Origin: Bacteroidota bacterium | GTDB lineage: Bacteria > Bacteroidota > Bacteroidia > NS11-12g > UBA955 | Direction of reading: 5' to 3' | NCBI GenBank assembly: GCA_009918425.1 | Contig: RGEC01000133.1 | Coordinates: 1 to 6,090, forward strand | DNA: 6,090 bases | Shown here: in pieces, positions 1 to 6,090 of the stretch | How positions within the stretch are numbered: position 1 is the first letter of the stretch | Layout: each line of letters starts with the position of its first letter | The notes under the pieces: model-generated | What the model was told of the DNA's origin: nothing | The model's input: the letters and a program-made list of their open reading frames with translations, nothing else | Databases searched by the model: none | Translations under genes and position numbers: made by a program

Positions 1-155
1 ACAGAATCTTTATTGGGAGAATTCCGAACGGCATTAAAATAGGAAACATCCCTTGAAATGCCGGGTGGTAAAATTACTTCAACCCTGTCATTGGAATCTG
101 TTTCCCTGGGTCCCAGAACAATTACCCTGATTTTGGAGATGGAGGGTTTTTCACA
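1..155 (-). repeat. Giant-protein module D, cut by the window edge
   Basis: Cys1233 (codon at 155) is followed 28 residues later by the Leu of VILPPGI (57-77). The closing FxVxxxCD strand would lie outside the window. The matching Cys-to-LP distance suggests the modular array continues past base 1. Confidence 0.45.
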
Positions 156-3100
156 GGGCAAAATGGAGTCTGTCCAGTTTTTTACCTGCGTGTATATTGT
201 TTTAACCACCCCTCTGATTTCGAGTGGATTGGTGTAGGACGTGTTTGCCGGAACAGGATCACCGCAACGGATATTGGAAGTGGCTCTTGCTGAGATAAAA
301 CTGCCTGAGGCGTAATCGCAATTGGTCTTAACCCTGAAAGTGATGATGATTTTGTTTCGGTTGGTGTCAACCGTTCCCGGAAACCCTGACGACAGACCCG
401 ATATAAGCTTGGCCAAATCCCACTCCCAGGTAGTGCCTGCGAGCAAAGTAGGATTGGATAATTTCACAGCCGCAGTTTTATGCGGATACCTAATGATATT
501 ATTGCCTGAGATGATATCCATACCAATGGGCAGGGTAATTCGTGCCTTTAGCTGATGTGCGGTAACGGACTGAACATTATCGATGACCAGGGTCATCCGG
601 TTTGGATAACACAGATCAAATTTGCTGAGCGAATCGGTAATAGTAAGATTTAACCGCGTATTCAATGGCTCCAGATACAGTTTGGTAGAGACCGTTACAC
701 AGGTATTGGAGGTAAAATCGGCAGGATAGGTCTGGCAGTTCCAGCCACCGAATAACAGGAGGCTGTCTGGGGTGCAATTGCTGAACACCGCCCTGACTTT
801 GAAACTTCTGGTTTGCCCTGCAGCCAGCGACCCTCCCCGGTAAATGTCATTTACGGGCTTAATAATGGTATCTTTCACCCAATCCCGAATCTGTACCACA
901 CGGATGTTGCTGTTTTTGGCCGGAGAGAGCCAGATGGTATTTGCAGTGAAAGTAGTAGAAGGATTGGTATACCGAACCTCCCATTCAACAGTGTCTTTTG
1001 TACCATAAACAATGGGCAATGCCGGCTGTAATGTGAACTTAGGCGGTGCAAATGTAAAATAATCATGGGAATTCATCATTTGGGAGGTTACCGTATCATA
1101 ACCTTTACCCATTGCACCCCGCTTTTCGTAAATATAATCGTACTGAATCCTATACGCTACATTGGGAATCAGATCGCATGTGGGATAAACGGTATACCAG
1201 AATGTGCCGTGAAATCCATCATCGCTATAATTGACCGTACCTCCGGAATCCTTGTAGTATTTGGTAAAATCAAACCAATACGTGCTTCCTTTGCGGAATG
1301 GAACAGTATCTTTTCGTTCGGTGACCGTATTGTTGGTGCCGGCGGTTCTGTACTGAATGAAACTGGTCCTGCCCAACCTCAGGCCGGCTGGCAAGGTCAG
1401 CTTCATAGCAACCGGTCTGCCCCAGCTGCGGTATTCGAACGGGAATATGTTGCCTCCGCCGTAATTACAACAATTGCCAATTCCCAGGTAAAAATTCTGG
1501 CTTATGGCGAGTTCATTACAACTGGCATAGCTGATATTATCGGTTCCCCAGTTATGAAAAATATACCCGTACAAAATACAATTACCCGAGAATGTATCAC
1601 ATTGATAGGACTGCGAAGAGGTAGGATTGGCCGCAGATGCCAGGTAAAAGCGGTTGCTGAAATTCATGGGCTGGGTTGTCTGCCCGCGGTTTTTATTAAC
1701 CCTGTAGCGAACAATCAGGCTCACGCTGTCGTTTTGCGAGTATCTGAATGTGGAACTTAAACATCCGCCTGCCCAGATGCTATCTACGGTAAAGTCAAAA
1801 TAAAATGTTGCATTTACACCGCTGCTCACTTTTCTCCATTTCACGGCACCACAGTTGCCTGATACCTTGGTAATGCCTTTATAAACTTCCAGCTTAGCAT
1901 CAACTACAGTGATATAATCACCATTGGTAACGAAGGATTCTGCATACCCATATCGCCAGCTGGTAATACCGGAAGCATTTCTGGGTCTGCCTCGGAAAAT
2001 CGTGGTCAGCGTATCGCCAAACATTATCCTTTCGCTTCGGATTTTTAGTTTATCTATAGTACCGGAACCATCAGCCAGACCGTTGTTGTCATTATCCGGC
2101 GCTCCGAAGTTGCTGCGATACAATTCGAAATTGCGAAAAAGCATACCACCGCGGTTACAGATGTTGCTGCAGTGCACCTTCACATTTACTGTATTACAAA
2201 CAGGCTTGATCCATAGGTTCGGATGTGCGCTTGTATTGGGATTATAGGCATAAATGAGGGTTAGTGGCAGATTGTTGTTGTTACTTCCTGAGGCACACAC
2301 TCCTTTCAGCCTTACGGTCAATTCGGAATTGGTTAACCCAAATGCCAAACTGCGACCCATAAACGCCCTAAGGGTATCTTTTACCATCTTCAGGCTGTCA
2401 GGAGACCAGATAGCTGTGAGGTTGGGATTGTCAATGTAGAAGTCTGATTTGGTAAGGCTGTGCGTGAGGGTATTTGGCAATACCATATCTATGCGGATGG
2501 AGGCACTGGTGTGCAGTGGCACATTGCCCATACCACTGAACGTGTAACGGAAAGGCTTAATCTCGTTTTGCTGCAAATCCGTAGGGGTGTAGGGCGTAAC
2601 TGCGCCCCCGGAATAGTTGTAACCAATGGTCCACTGATTTCCTGTGCTTAGTATGTTATTGCACTGGTTTTTGTACAAAACCCTGTAGCCAAAGCCCAGT
2701 TCATAAAAACCGGTGTTGCAGTTGGTATTGGCACAGCGATACACATCCCAGGTGATATATAGCGTATCTTTGGGTAGCATATTACCAAGTCTCAGCCTAA
2801 AGCCACCCATGGTACCGGCGGACCAGCAGGGAGTTGCCAGATTGGCCAGAAATGTATCAGTGTATGCCCTGTTGGCTGAACCTTTCCATCCCTTTTGAAG
2901 TCTTACACTTGTGGAATCGATGCGGGATAATTCATAATTATAAAAACCCCCACCGGGATTTAGCGTTTGAAATATGAGGGCGTCGGAAGCTATTGCTGTC
3001 ATTTGCCCAATATTGGCAATACGCATGGTGAATTTACTCACTGTAGTGTTGTTGTAAACATGCTGAATATTGCTGCTAATGACAACCTGTAAATTGGGAC

Positions 3101-3851
3101 TGGCATTACTGATAGCCGTGGTAGCCGTATTTTTCACCACCTGACAGAATTTACCGTCACAGCCCCAGGCCAGATCGTAGCTTGTGCTGAGCGATATGCA
3201 ACCTATAATGGTAAAGGTGTCTGAAAAGGCTATGCTTTCATTCTGATCCAGAAACGTGTCTTTGTTGCCCACTTTCTGAATATCTGTCTTGGTTATAGTT
3301 GTGATGACAGAATCAAGATTGTAGCGGTGGCTGAAACCGGCTTCAGACTTTAGTATCAGATCTTTCCCTTTCACACGCACCAGTCGCAGGTTCAGTAGCG
3401 GGCCTTTCCCAAAATTGGTGAATGTGACCCGGCGCACAAACTTATCTCCCACATTGCCGGTGAATGTCTGGTTGGTAATACTGTTATAACCCAGTGAGGG
3501 AATTGCAGAAGTAAAAGGCAGAGATAAAGCCGCATCATAGTTTCCGCTGTAATCCACGCGAATGCTGATACTGGGATTGGTGGGGCCGCTCACCACCGGT
3601 ATCATATCACAATTTGCCCGCACACGATAGCGGAAGGTGAAGGATTTGCCAATGGCCAAATTAGGTGCCGAAAATATGGGTCTGTTCAGGTTGGTAATAT
3701 TGCTTTCCGCCACCCCGGTTCCGCTTACAGAGCCGGGAACATAGCGCATGCCGGTGGGCAGGGTTAATGTAACGGCGTTTCCATTAACGGCGGAGCTGCT
3801 AATATTTAAAACCGTAACCCTTGCCGTATCCGTGAGTCCGCAAATGGTCAT
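1..3851 (-). CDS. Giant secreted modular (adhesin-like) protein, C-terminus outside the window
   Basis: The minus-strand frame has no stop from 3977 down to base 1. The first ATG is at 3851, giving 1283 codons plus two bases, and it runs off the window. The product is rich in Thr, Ser, Asn and aromatic residues, with beta-strand-like alternation and many spaced cysteines. It has recurring LPxG(M/L/I) strands and F-x-V-x-x-x-C-D strands, a WGCDGKFCQ segment (3141-3167), and a DNDNNGLAD calcium-loop-like motif (2070-2096). This matches the style of the large DUF11-like surface proteins of Bacteroidota, which often end in a type IX secretion or gliding-associated C-terminal domain. That end is not visible here. 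The ATG start would leave out a signal-peptide-like stretch encoded just upstream in the same frame (3944-3891), so the true N-terminus is probably upstream or was lost. GTG at 3872 is another possible start, but it also lacks the leader. It lies directly downstream of the S8 peptidase. The coding call is very sure; the adhesin role is inferred. Confidence 0.9.
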   Translation of the reverse strand, partial: MTICGLTDTARVTVLNISSSAVNGNAVTLTLPTGMRYVPGSVSGTGVAESNITNLNRPIFSAPNLAIGKSFTFRYRVRANCDMIPVVSGPTNPSISIRVDYSGNYDAALSLPFTSAIPSLGYNSITNQTFTGNVGDKFVRRVTFTNFGKGPLLNLRLVRVKGKDLILKSEAGFSHRYNLDSVITTITKTDIQKVGNKDTFLDQNESIAFSDTFTIIGCISLSTSYDLAWGCDGKFCQVVKNTATTAISNASPNLQVVISSNIQHVYNNTTVSKFTMRIANIGQMTAIASDALIFQTLNPGGGFYNYELSRIDSTSVRLQKGWKGSANRAYTDTFLANLATPCWSAGTMGGFRLRLGNMLPKDTLYITWDVYRCANTNCNTGFYELGFGYRVLYKNQCNNILSTGNQWTIGYNYSGGAVTPYTPTDLQQNEIKPFRYTFSGMGNVPLHTSASIRIDMVLPNTLTHSLTKSDFYIDNPNLTAIWSPDSLKMVKDTLRAFMGRSLAFGLTNSELTVRLKGVCASGSNNNNLPLTLIYAYNPNTSAHPNLWIKPVCNTVNVKVHCSNICNRGGMLFRNFELYRSNFGAPDNDNNGLADGSGTIDKLKIRSERIMFGDTLTTIFRGRPRNASGITSWRYGYAESFVTNGDYITVVDAKLEVYKGITKVSGNCGAVKWRKVSSGVNATFYFDFTVDSIWAGGCLSSTFRYSQNDSVSLIVRYRVNKNRGQTTQPMNFSNRFYLASAANPTSSQSYQCDTFSGNCILYGYIFHNWGTDNISYASCNELAISQNFYLGIGNCCNYGGGNIFPFEYRSWGRPVAMKLTLPAGLRLGRTSFIQYRTAGTNNTVTERKDTVPFRKGSTYWFDFTKYYKDSGGTVNYSDDGFHGTFWYTVYPTCDLIPNVAYRIQYDYIYEKRGAMGKGYDTVTSQMMNSHDYFTFAPPKFTLQPALPIVYGTKDTVEWEVRYTNPSTTFTANTIWLSPAKNSNIRVVQIRDWVKDTIIKPVNDIYRGGSLAAGQTRSFKVRAVFSNCTPDSLLLFGGWNCQTYPADFTSNTCVTVSTKLYLEPLNTRLNLTITDSLSKFDLCYPNRMTLVIDNVQSVTAHQLKARITLPIGMDIISGNNIIRYPHKTAAVKLSNPTLLAGTTWEWDLAKLISGLSSGFPGTVDTNRNKIIITFRVKTNCDYASGSFISARATSNIRCGDPVPANTSYTNPLEIRGVVKTIYTQVKNWTDSILPCEKPSISKIRVIVLGPRETDSNDRVEVILPPGISRDVSYFNAVRNSPNKDS
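315..611 (-). repeat. Giant-protein module C
   Basis: Cys1081 (codon at 611) is followed by ITLPIGM (519-539, LP Leu at residue 1107, 26 residues later). The module closes with FRVKTNCD (315-338, Cys1178). It is the clearest partner of module A at the protein level: both begin with a Cys-led strand, carry the LPxGM turn and end in F-R-(Y)-R/V...NCD. Confidence 0.6.
1173..1472 (-). repeat. Giant-protein module B
   Basis: A Cys pair starts at 1472 (residue 794). LTLPAGL follows with its LP Leu at residue 820, 26 residues after the first Cys, and FWYTVYPTCD ends the module (Cys892, bases 1173-1202). Order and spacing match module C closely: LP to the closing Cys is 72 residues here and 71 in module C. 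Confidence 0.55.
2070..2096 (-). other. Calcium-loop-like motif in the giant protein
   Basis: Residues about 586-594 read DNDNNGLAD, a D-x-D-x-N-G-x-x-D pattern typical of calcium-binding loops of the EF-hand/thrombospondin type 3 kind, which are frequent in secreted Bacteroidota proteins. Metal binding is inferred from the pattern alone. A single copy is seen here. Confidence 0.5.
3603..3842 (-). repeat. Giant-protein module A (Cys ... LPxG ... FxVxxxCD)
   Basis: Counting from the ATG at 3851, this module has Cys4, then LTLPTGM with its Leu at residue 31 (27 residues later), and closes with FRYRVRANCD (Cys81). The same order and the same Cys-to-LP distance recur in modules B, C and D, so this is a diverged protein-level repeat. 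It is not visible as a DNA repeat. Confidence 0.6.
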
Positions 3852-3890
3852 GTTTTTGGGTGCGGAACCCACAATATTGAGCTTATTTCC

Positions 3891-3977
3891 CTGACTCCAA
3901 AGGGTATCTGCAAGAGAAAAAGCAGCTAAAAAAACAAGTATGCTACTACACCACCTGAAATGGACAATTCTGAAAAT
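3891..3977 (-). other. Signal-peptide-like leader of the giant protein, without a standard start codon
   Basis: In the giant protein's frame the codons from 3944 read SILVFLAAFSLADTLWSQ. This is a hydrophobic core followed by a WSQ-type end typical of Sec signal peptides in Bacteroidota, leading directly into the secreted-looking sequence. The frame is open back to 3977, just after in-frame TAA codons at 3986-3984 and 3980-3978. Codons upstream of the core encode Arg and His residues that could act as an n-region. No ATG, GTG or TTG occurs in frame between 3977 and 3873; only ATT and ATA codons are available. The segment overlaps the 3' end of the S8 peptidase gene in a different frame. The hydrophobic stretch is seen directly; that it is a signal peptide which lost its start is inferred. 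Confidence 0.65.
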
Positions 3978-5482
3978 TTAACTTTATCCGATTTTGTACC
4001 GGGCAAAATTACCTTGCCATTGTGTTTGGTTACGCTTTTCATCAATACATCTTTCACCTGAACGGCGGTAAGATTGGGATAACAGCTCCAAACCAGGGCT
4101 GCTACTCCGGCCACTACAGGTGAAGCCATACTGGTTCCGTTTGCGTTTTCATAACCGTTATTGGGAGTGGTGCTGTAAATTTCATAACCGGGGGCAAACA
4201 AATCCACATTGTTTTTGCCGTAGTTGCTGAAATCTGTAGGCAGTTCTTTGCTATTCTGCTGGCTGGCACCCACTTCAATCCAGGTTGCAGCAAAACGGCC
4301 TGCTCCCAGTGAATCGTTCGGATAGTTGGCTATGGCATCATTGTCATTGTTGCTATTACCCGCCGCATGCACCAATAAAACACCTTTACCAACAGCATAT
4401 TCCACGGCTTCATTTACCACCTGCTTGTTGTAGGAATATCCTTTACCAAAACTCATATTGATGATTTTGGCACCATTATCCACCGCATAGCGAATGCCAT
4501 TGGCAACATCCTTATCGCGTTCGTCGCCGTCAGGTACCACACGCACCACCATAATTCTGGCCTTGGAAGCCACGCCTTCAACGCCAATGCCATTTCCACG
4601 CACAGCGGCTATAATACCGGCCACATGGGTTCCGTGGAATGCATCAGGACCGGCTACATTGTTGTTTCCATAAAATCGCTCATTTGCATTGCTGTAATTA
4701 TCGCCCACAATAGAACGGGGATCATAATCAATATTATACTGACAATTGGCCCTAACTTCAACTTGCTTTATTTGCTCTTTTAAACCTTTGATGAGGTCAT
4801 TAAATGTCATTCCATTTTGTTTCATTAAGCCAAAGATGAGAGATTCCATAAAAGTTTTAGGTTCATACGCATTTACCTGGGCTTCTGTAGGATTATCGGT
4901 ACCTATTTTATTGACAATCCCCTGAATCGTATCCAGAAAAGGTTTTACTCTTTCAAGCTGCTTGGTAAACTTTTCCCTGTTCTCTTCCACATCCTGTTTC
5001 ATTTTAAGATAATTCTCATAGCGCGCTACCATACGCTTATCGGGGTTGTCTTCGGCTTTAAAACCCTCAAATTCTCTGGCTTGATCGCGCACAAGACGCA
5101 CAATTTCGAGATTATCACAACCTACCATTTGACCGTCTTTACCGCCAATAAAGTTCCAGCCTACGGTGTCGTCGGTGTAGCCGTTATTGTCGTCATCGAG
5201 GTTGTTAAAAGGAATTTCCTTGCGGTTATGCCACATATTGGCCTGCAAATCGGGATGATGTGGATCGGTTCCGCCATCAATAACAGCCACCACGATTTCG
5301 GTGGGATTTAAATTCTCGACAAGTTTGTAGGCTTTATCCAGCTTAATGCTAAAATTCTTTTTCTTGTTGAACGCCTGCTGATACCAAAGCTTAGATGATG
5401 CGTTCTCGTTTGTTGAGGCTGATTGAGACAGCGCTGTGCCAGCTGTGAACAGCAGGGCTAAAAAGGATATATAAAATTTCAT
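3926..5482 (-). CDS. Secreted S8 family (subtilisin-like) serine peptidase, C-terminus probably altered
   Basis: This is a 518-residue exported endopeptidase. Residues 1-20 form a Sec signal peptide (MKFYISFLALLFTAGTALSQ), so the enzyme acts in the periplasm, on the surface or outside the cell. The catalytic set is complete: Asp69 in AVIDGGTD, His283 in HGTHVAGI, oxyanion-hole Asn376 in AAGNSN, and Ser451 in GTSMASP. A DDDNNGYTDD loop at residues 96-105 followed by VGWNF is characteristic of Bacteroidota S8 enzymes. Between Asp69 and His283 are about 213 residues, against about 32 in classical subtilisins. The extra part (roughly 125-250) is highly charged and probably helical. The ATG lies 2 bases after the methyltransferase stop. 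The protein ends LSISGGVVAYLFF; related enzymes, as I recall them, continue GGVVNAY plus a short helix, so the last few residues may come from a junction. No type IX sorting domain is seen. The peptidase assignment is very secure; its substrate is unknown, and the adjacent giant protein is only a guess. Confidence 0.96.
   Translation of the reverse strand: MKFYISFLALLFTAGTALSQSASTNENASSKLWYQQAFNKKKNFSIKLDKAYKLVENLNPTEIVVAVIDGGTDPHHPDLQANMWHNRKEIPFNNLDDDNNGYTDDTVGWNFIGGKDGQMVGCDNLEIVRLVRDQAREFEGFKAEDNPDKRMVARYENYLKMKQDVEENREKFTKQLERVKPFLDTIQGIVNKIGTDNPTEAQVNAYEPKTFMESLIFGLMKQNGMTFNDLIKGLKEQIKQVEVRANCQYNIDYDPRSIVGDNYSNANERFYGNNNVAGPDAFHGTHVAGIIAAVRGNGIGVEGVASKARIMVVRVVPDGDERDKDVANGIRYAVDNGAKIINMSFGKGYSYNKQVVNEAVEYAVGKGVLLVHAAGNSNNDNDAIANYPNDSLGAGRFAATWIEVGASQQNSKELPTDFSNYGKNNVDLFAPGYEIYSTTPNNGYENANGTSMASPVVAGVAALVWSCYPNLTAVQVKDVLMKSVTKHNGKVILPGTKSDKVKFSELSISGGVVAYLFF
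5168..5200 (-). other. Acidic D-rich loop of the S8 peptidase
   Basis: Residues 95-105, LDDDNNGYTDD, form an Asp/Asn/Gly loop between the catalytic Asp and the insert. It resembles the D-x-D-x-N-G loop in the giant protein and is a probable calcium-binding or structural loop. The motif is seen directly; the metal role is inferred. Confidence 0.5.
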
Positions 5483-5494
5483 GATTATTTTTTT
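5480..5494 (-). promoter_or_regulatory. A-rich translation start region coupling methyltransferase stop and peptidase ATG
   Basis: An A7 run is followed by TAA (methyltransferase stop), TC, then the peptidase ATG. Bacteroidota often start translation from A/T-rich leaders without a Shine-Dalgarno sequence, and none is visible here. The 2-base gap suggests co-transcription and possible translational coupling. Confidence 0.4.
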
Positions 5495-5952
5495 CTGGCG
5501 GTTACAAAGATACTGACGGATTTGAAGGGAATGCGGGTCGTATCCGAATTAAAAACATATTTCCTGAGGAAGTTTTGAAGCGGTTTCCAGCGGATAACAT
5601 CCATAGGAGCCATTATGTATTGCATATCAATCACTTCAAAACCGTGTTTTTCAAGCAGTTTTTTTATGCGTTTCTTGGAATAAATACGGGCATTGGCCCA
5701 GCGTTCATGAATGGATCTGGGCAGCCAGGAGAAAAAGGGTACGCGGTTCCAGGGCAACCATGGAAGGCGGGCACCATGGGTTTCAAAAATCCACCATTTA
5801 TTGGGCACGCTGAAAGCAGCCATGCCTCCGGATTTAAGGCTTCCGGCATAGTTGGCCACACCCTCCTCAGAAGGCAAATGTTCTATCACTTCAAAACTCA
5901 ATAATCGATCACAAACTGGACTAAATCCCTTTGCCATTATGTCCCAAACCAA
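5485..5952 (-). CDS. Class I SAM-dependent methyltransferase, N-terminally truncated
   Basis: The protein carries CDRLLSFEVIEHLP (FEVIEHLP at residues 20-27), the post-motif acidic strand and helix typical of class I methyltransferases. It is followed by SLKSGG (38-43, the usual LKPGG region) and FSVPNK (47-52). Next come a Trp/Pro-rich segment, a KKRIKKLLEKHGFEVI helix, and SIFVTARKK, which is a normal C-terminal strand. The glycine-rich SAM-binding motif I, expected some 50 or more residues before FEVIEHLP, is absent, so roughly 90-100 N-terminal residues are missing compared with usual enzymes of about 240. The start given is TTG at 5952; an in-frame ATG is at 5937. The frame is open upstream to 6069, but beyond about residue -20 it no longer looks like this family. 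It is unlikely to bind SAM as it stands. Family homologues often modify lipids, quinones or glycans; the substrate cannot be told. Confidence 0.8.
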   Translation of the reverse strand: MVWDIMAKGFSPVCDRLLSFEVIEHLPSEEGVANYAGSLKSGGMAAFSVPNKWWIFETHGARLPWLPWNRVPFFSWLPRSIHERWANARIYSKKRIKKLLEKHGFEVIDMQYIMAPMDVIRWKPLQNFLRKYVFNSDTTRIPFKSVSIFVTARKK

Positions 5953-5984
5953 GAACTCTGAGTTGTTAACTTGTAAATCTGACT

Positions 5985-6090
5985 TTAATTCGTTATATTC
6001 AGTTTGGTGAACTTCGGCATATGGGAAAACAACTGACCTTTGCCGACAAAATTCGGATGCAAGACTCCATCAAAGTCGAGATAAAGGTGC
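5985..6090 (-). CDS. HAD-like phosphatase fragment, cut by the window edge and truncated at its C-terminus
   Basis: Codons from 6089 read LYLDFDGVLHP a few bases in, then NFVGKGQLFSHMPKF, and stop at TAA 5987-5985. LDFDGVLHP is the HAD motif I (nucleophile Asp and acid/base Asp two residues apart). The following LFSHMP stretch resembles the small HAD domain family found in Swiss Army Knife RNA repair proteins and in many stand-alone proteins. Such domains need about 120 or more residues with motifs II-IV, but only about 20 residues follow motif I here, so the product cannot be a working enzyme. The start codon lies just outside the window. The last residues (KLNITN) are probably read from the fused methyltransferase body. 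The motif is seen directly; the exact family is inferred. Confidence 0.6.
   Translation of the reverse strand, partial: HLYLDFDGVLHPNFVGKGQLFSHMPKFTKLNITN

Noticed and set aside
875..1066. Minus-strand 63-codon frame, and another at 182-370
   Set aside because: Both are out of phase with the giant frame and lie wholly within it; no motif supports them.
1065..1760. Plus-strand 231-codon open frame
   Set aside because: It lies fully antisense to the giant minus-strand frame, has no recognisable motif, and its composition follows from the opposite coding strand.
1924..2247. Plus-strand 107-codon open frame, together with shorter plus-strand frames at 322-555, 813-1031, 2254-2439, 2460-2651 and 2713-2898
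   Set aside because: All are antisense shadows of the continuous giant frame, with no domain signature or start context.
3978..3986. Paired TAA stops upstream of the giant frame taken as a sign of a decayed pseudogene
   Set aside because: They lie inside the intact peptidase coding sequence in another phase, so they only limit how far upstream the giant protein can start.
5664..5861. Minus-strand 65-codon frame overlapping the methyltransferase in another phase
   Set aside because: It is Pro/Gly-rich nonsense with no family resemblance, and the in-phase methyltransferase reading explains the region.
5575..5904. Plus-strand 109-codon open frame opposite the methyltransferase
   Set aside because: The opposite strand has clear methyltransferase motifs (FEVIEHLP, LKSGG, VPNK), so this frame is a shadow.

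Overview
The window looks like part of a Bacteroidota genome. The reasons are the moderate GC content, Sec signal peptides that end in short Q-containing motifs, a subtilase of the kind common in that phylum, and a very large, Cys-rich, Ser/Thr/Asn-rich secreted repeat protein. All convincing coding sequence is on the minus strand. Every plus-strand open frame is an antisense shadow.

Reading along the minus strand (right to left), there are four gene bodies packed almost without gaps. (1) At 6090-5985 is a fragment that starts outside the window and carries a HAD-type LDFDGVLHP motif, then stops abruptly. (2) At 5952-5485 is the C-terminal two thirds of a class I SAM-dependent methyltransferase whose SAM-binding N-terminus is missing. 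(3) At 5482-3926 is a 518-residue secreted S8 (subtilisin) peptidase with a complete Asp/His/Ser triad and a large charged insert. Its start lies 2 bases after the methyltransferase stop. (4) From about 3977 to base 1 and beyond is one uninterrupted frame of more than 1280 codons. It encodes a giant secreted modular protein whose C-terminus lies outside the window.

Two gene boundaries look abnormal. Between the HAD and methyltransferase bodies, one gene loses its C-terminus and the other its N-terminus within a few tens of bases (about 5985-6010). Between the peptidase and the giant protein, the peptidase ends just after its conserved SGGVV motif, while a signal-peptide-like leader opens in another frame with no ATG, GTG or TTG start. 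Both look like deletion or assembly junctions. A non-canonical start or a frameshift in an A7/T7 run remains possible at the second.

The intact biological theme is a probable co-transcribed pair of exported proteins: a surface or secreted subtilase and a giant adhesin-like protein. I see no RNA genes, CRISPR arrays, insertion sequences, convincing promoters or terminators. No stretch over 300 bases lacks a gene. Apart from the broken boundaries, the notable features are the regular module spacing in the giant protein and the insert in the peptidase. I do not see good evidence for a new multi-gene system.
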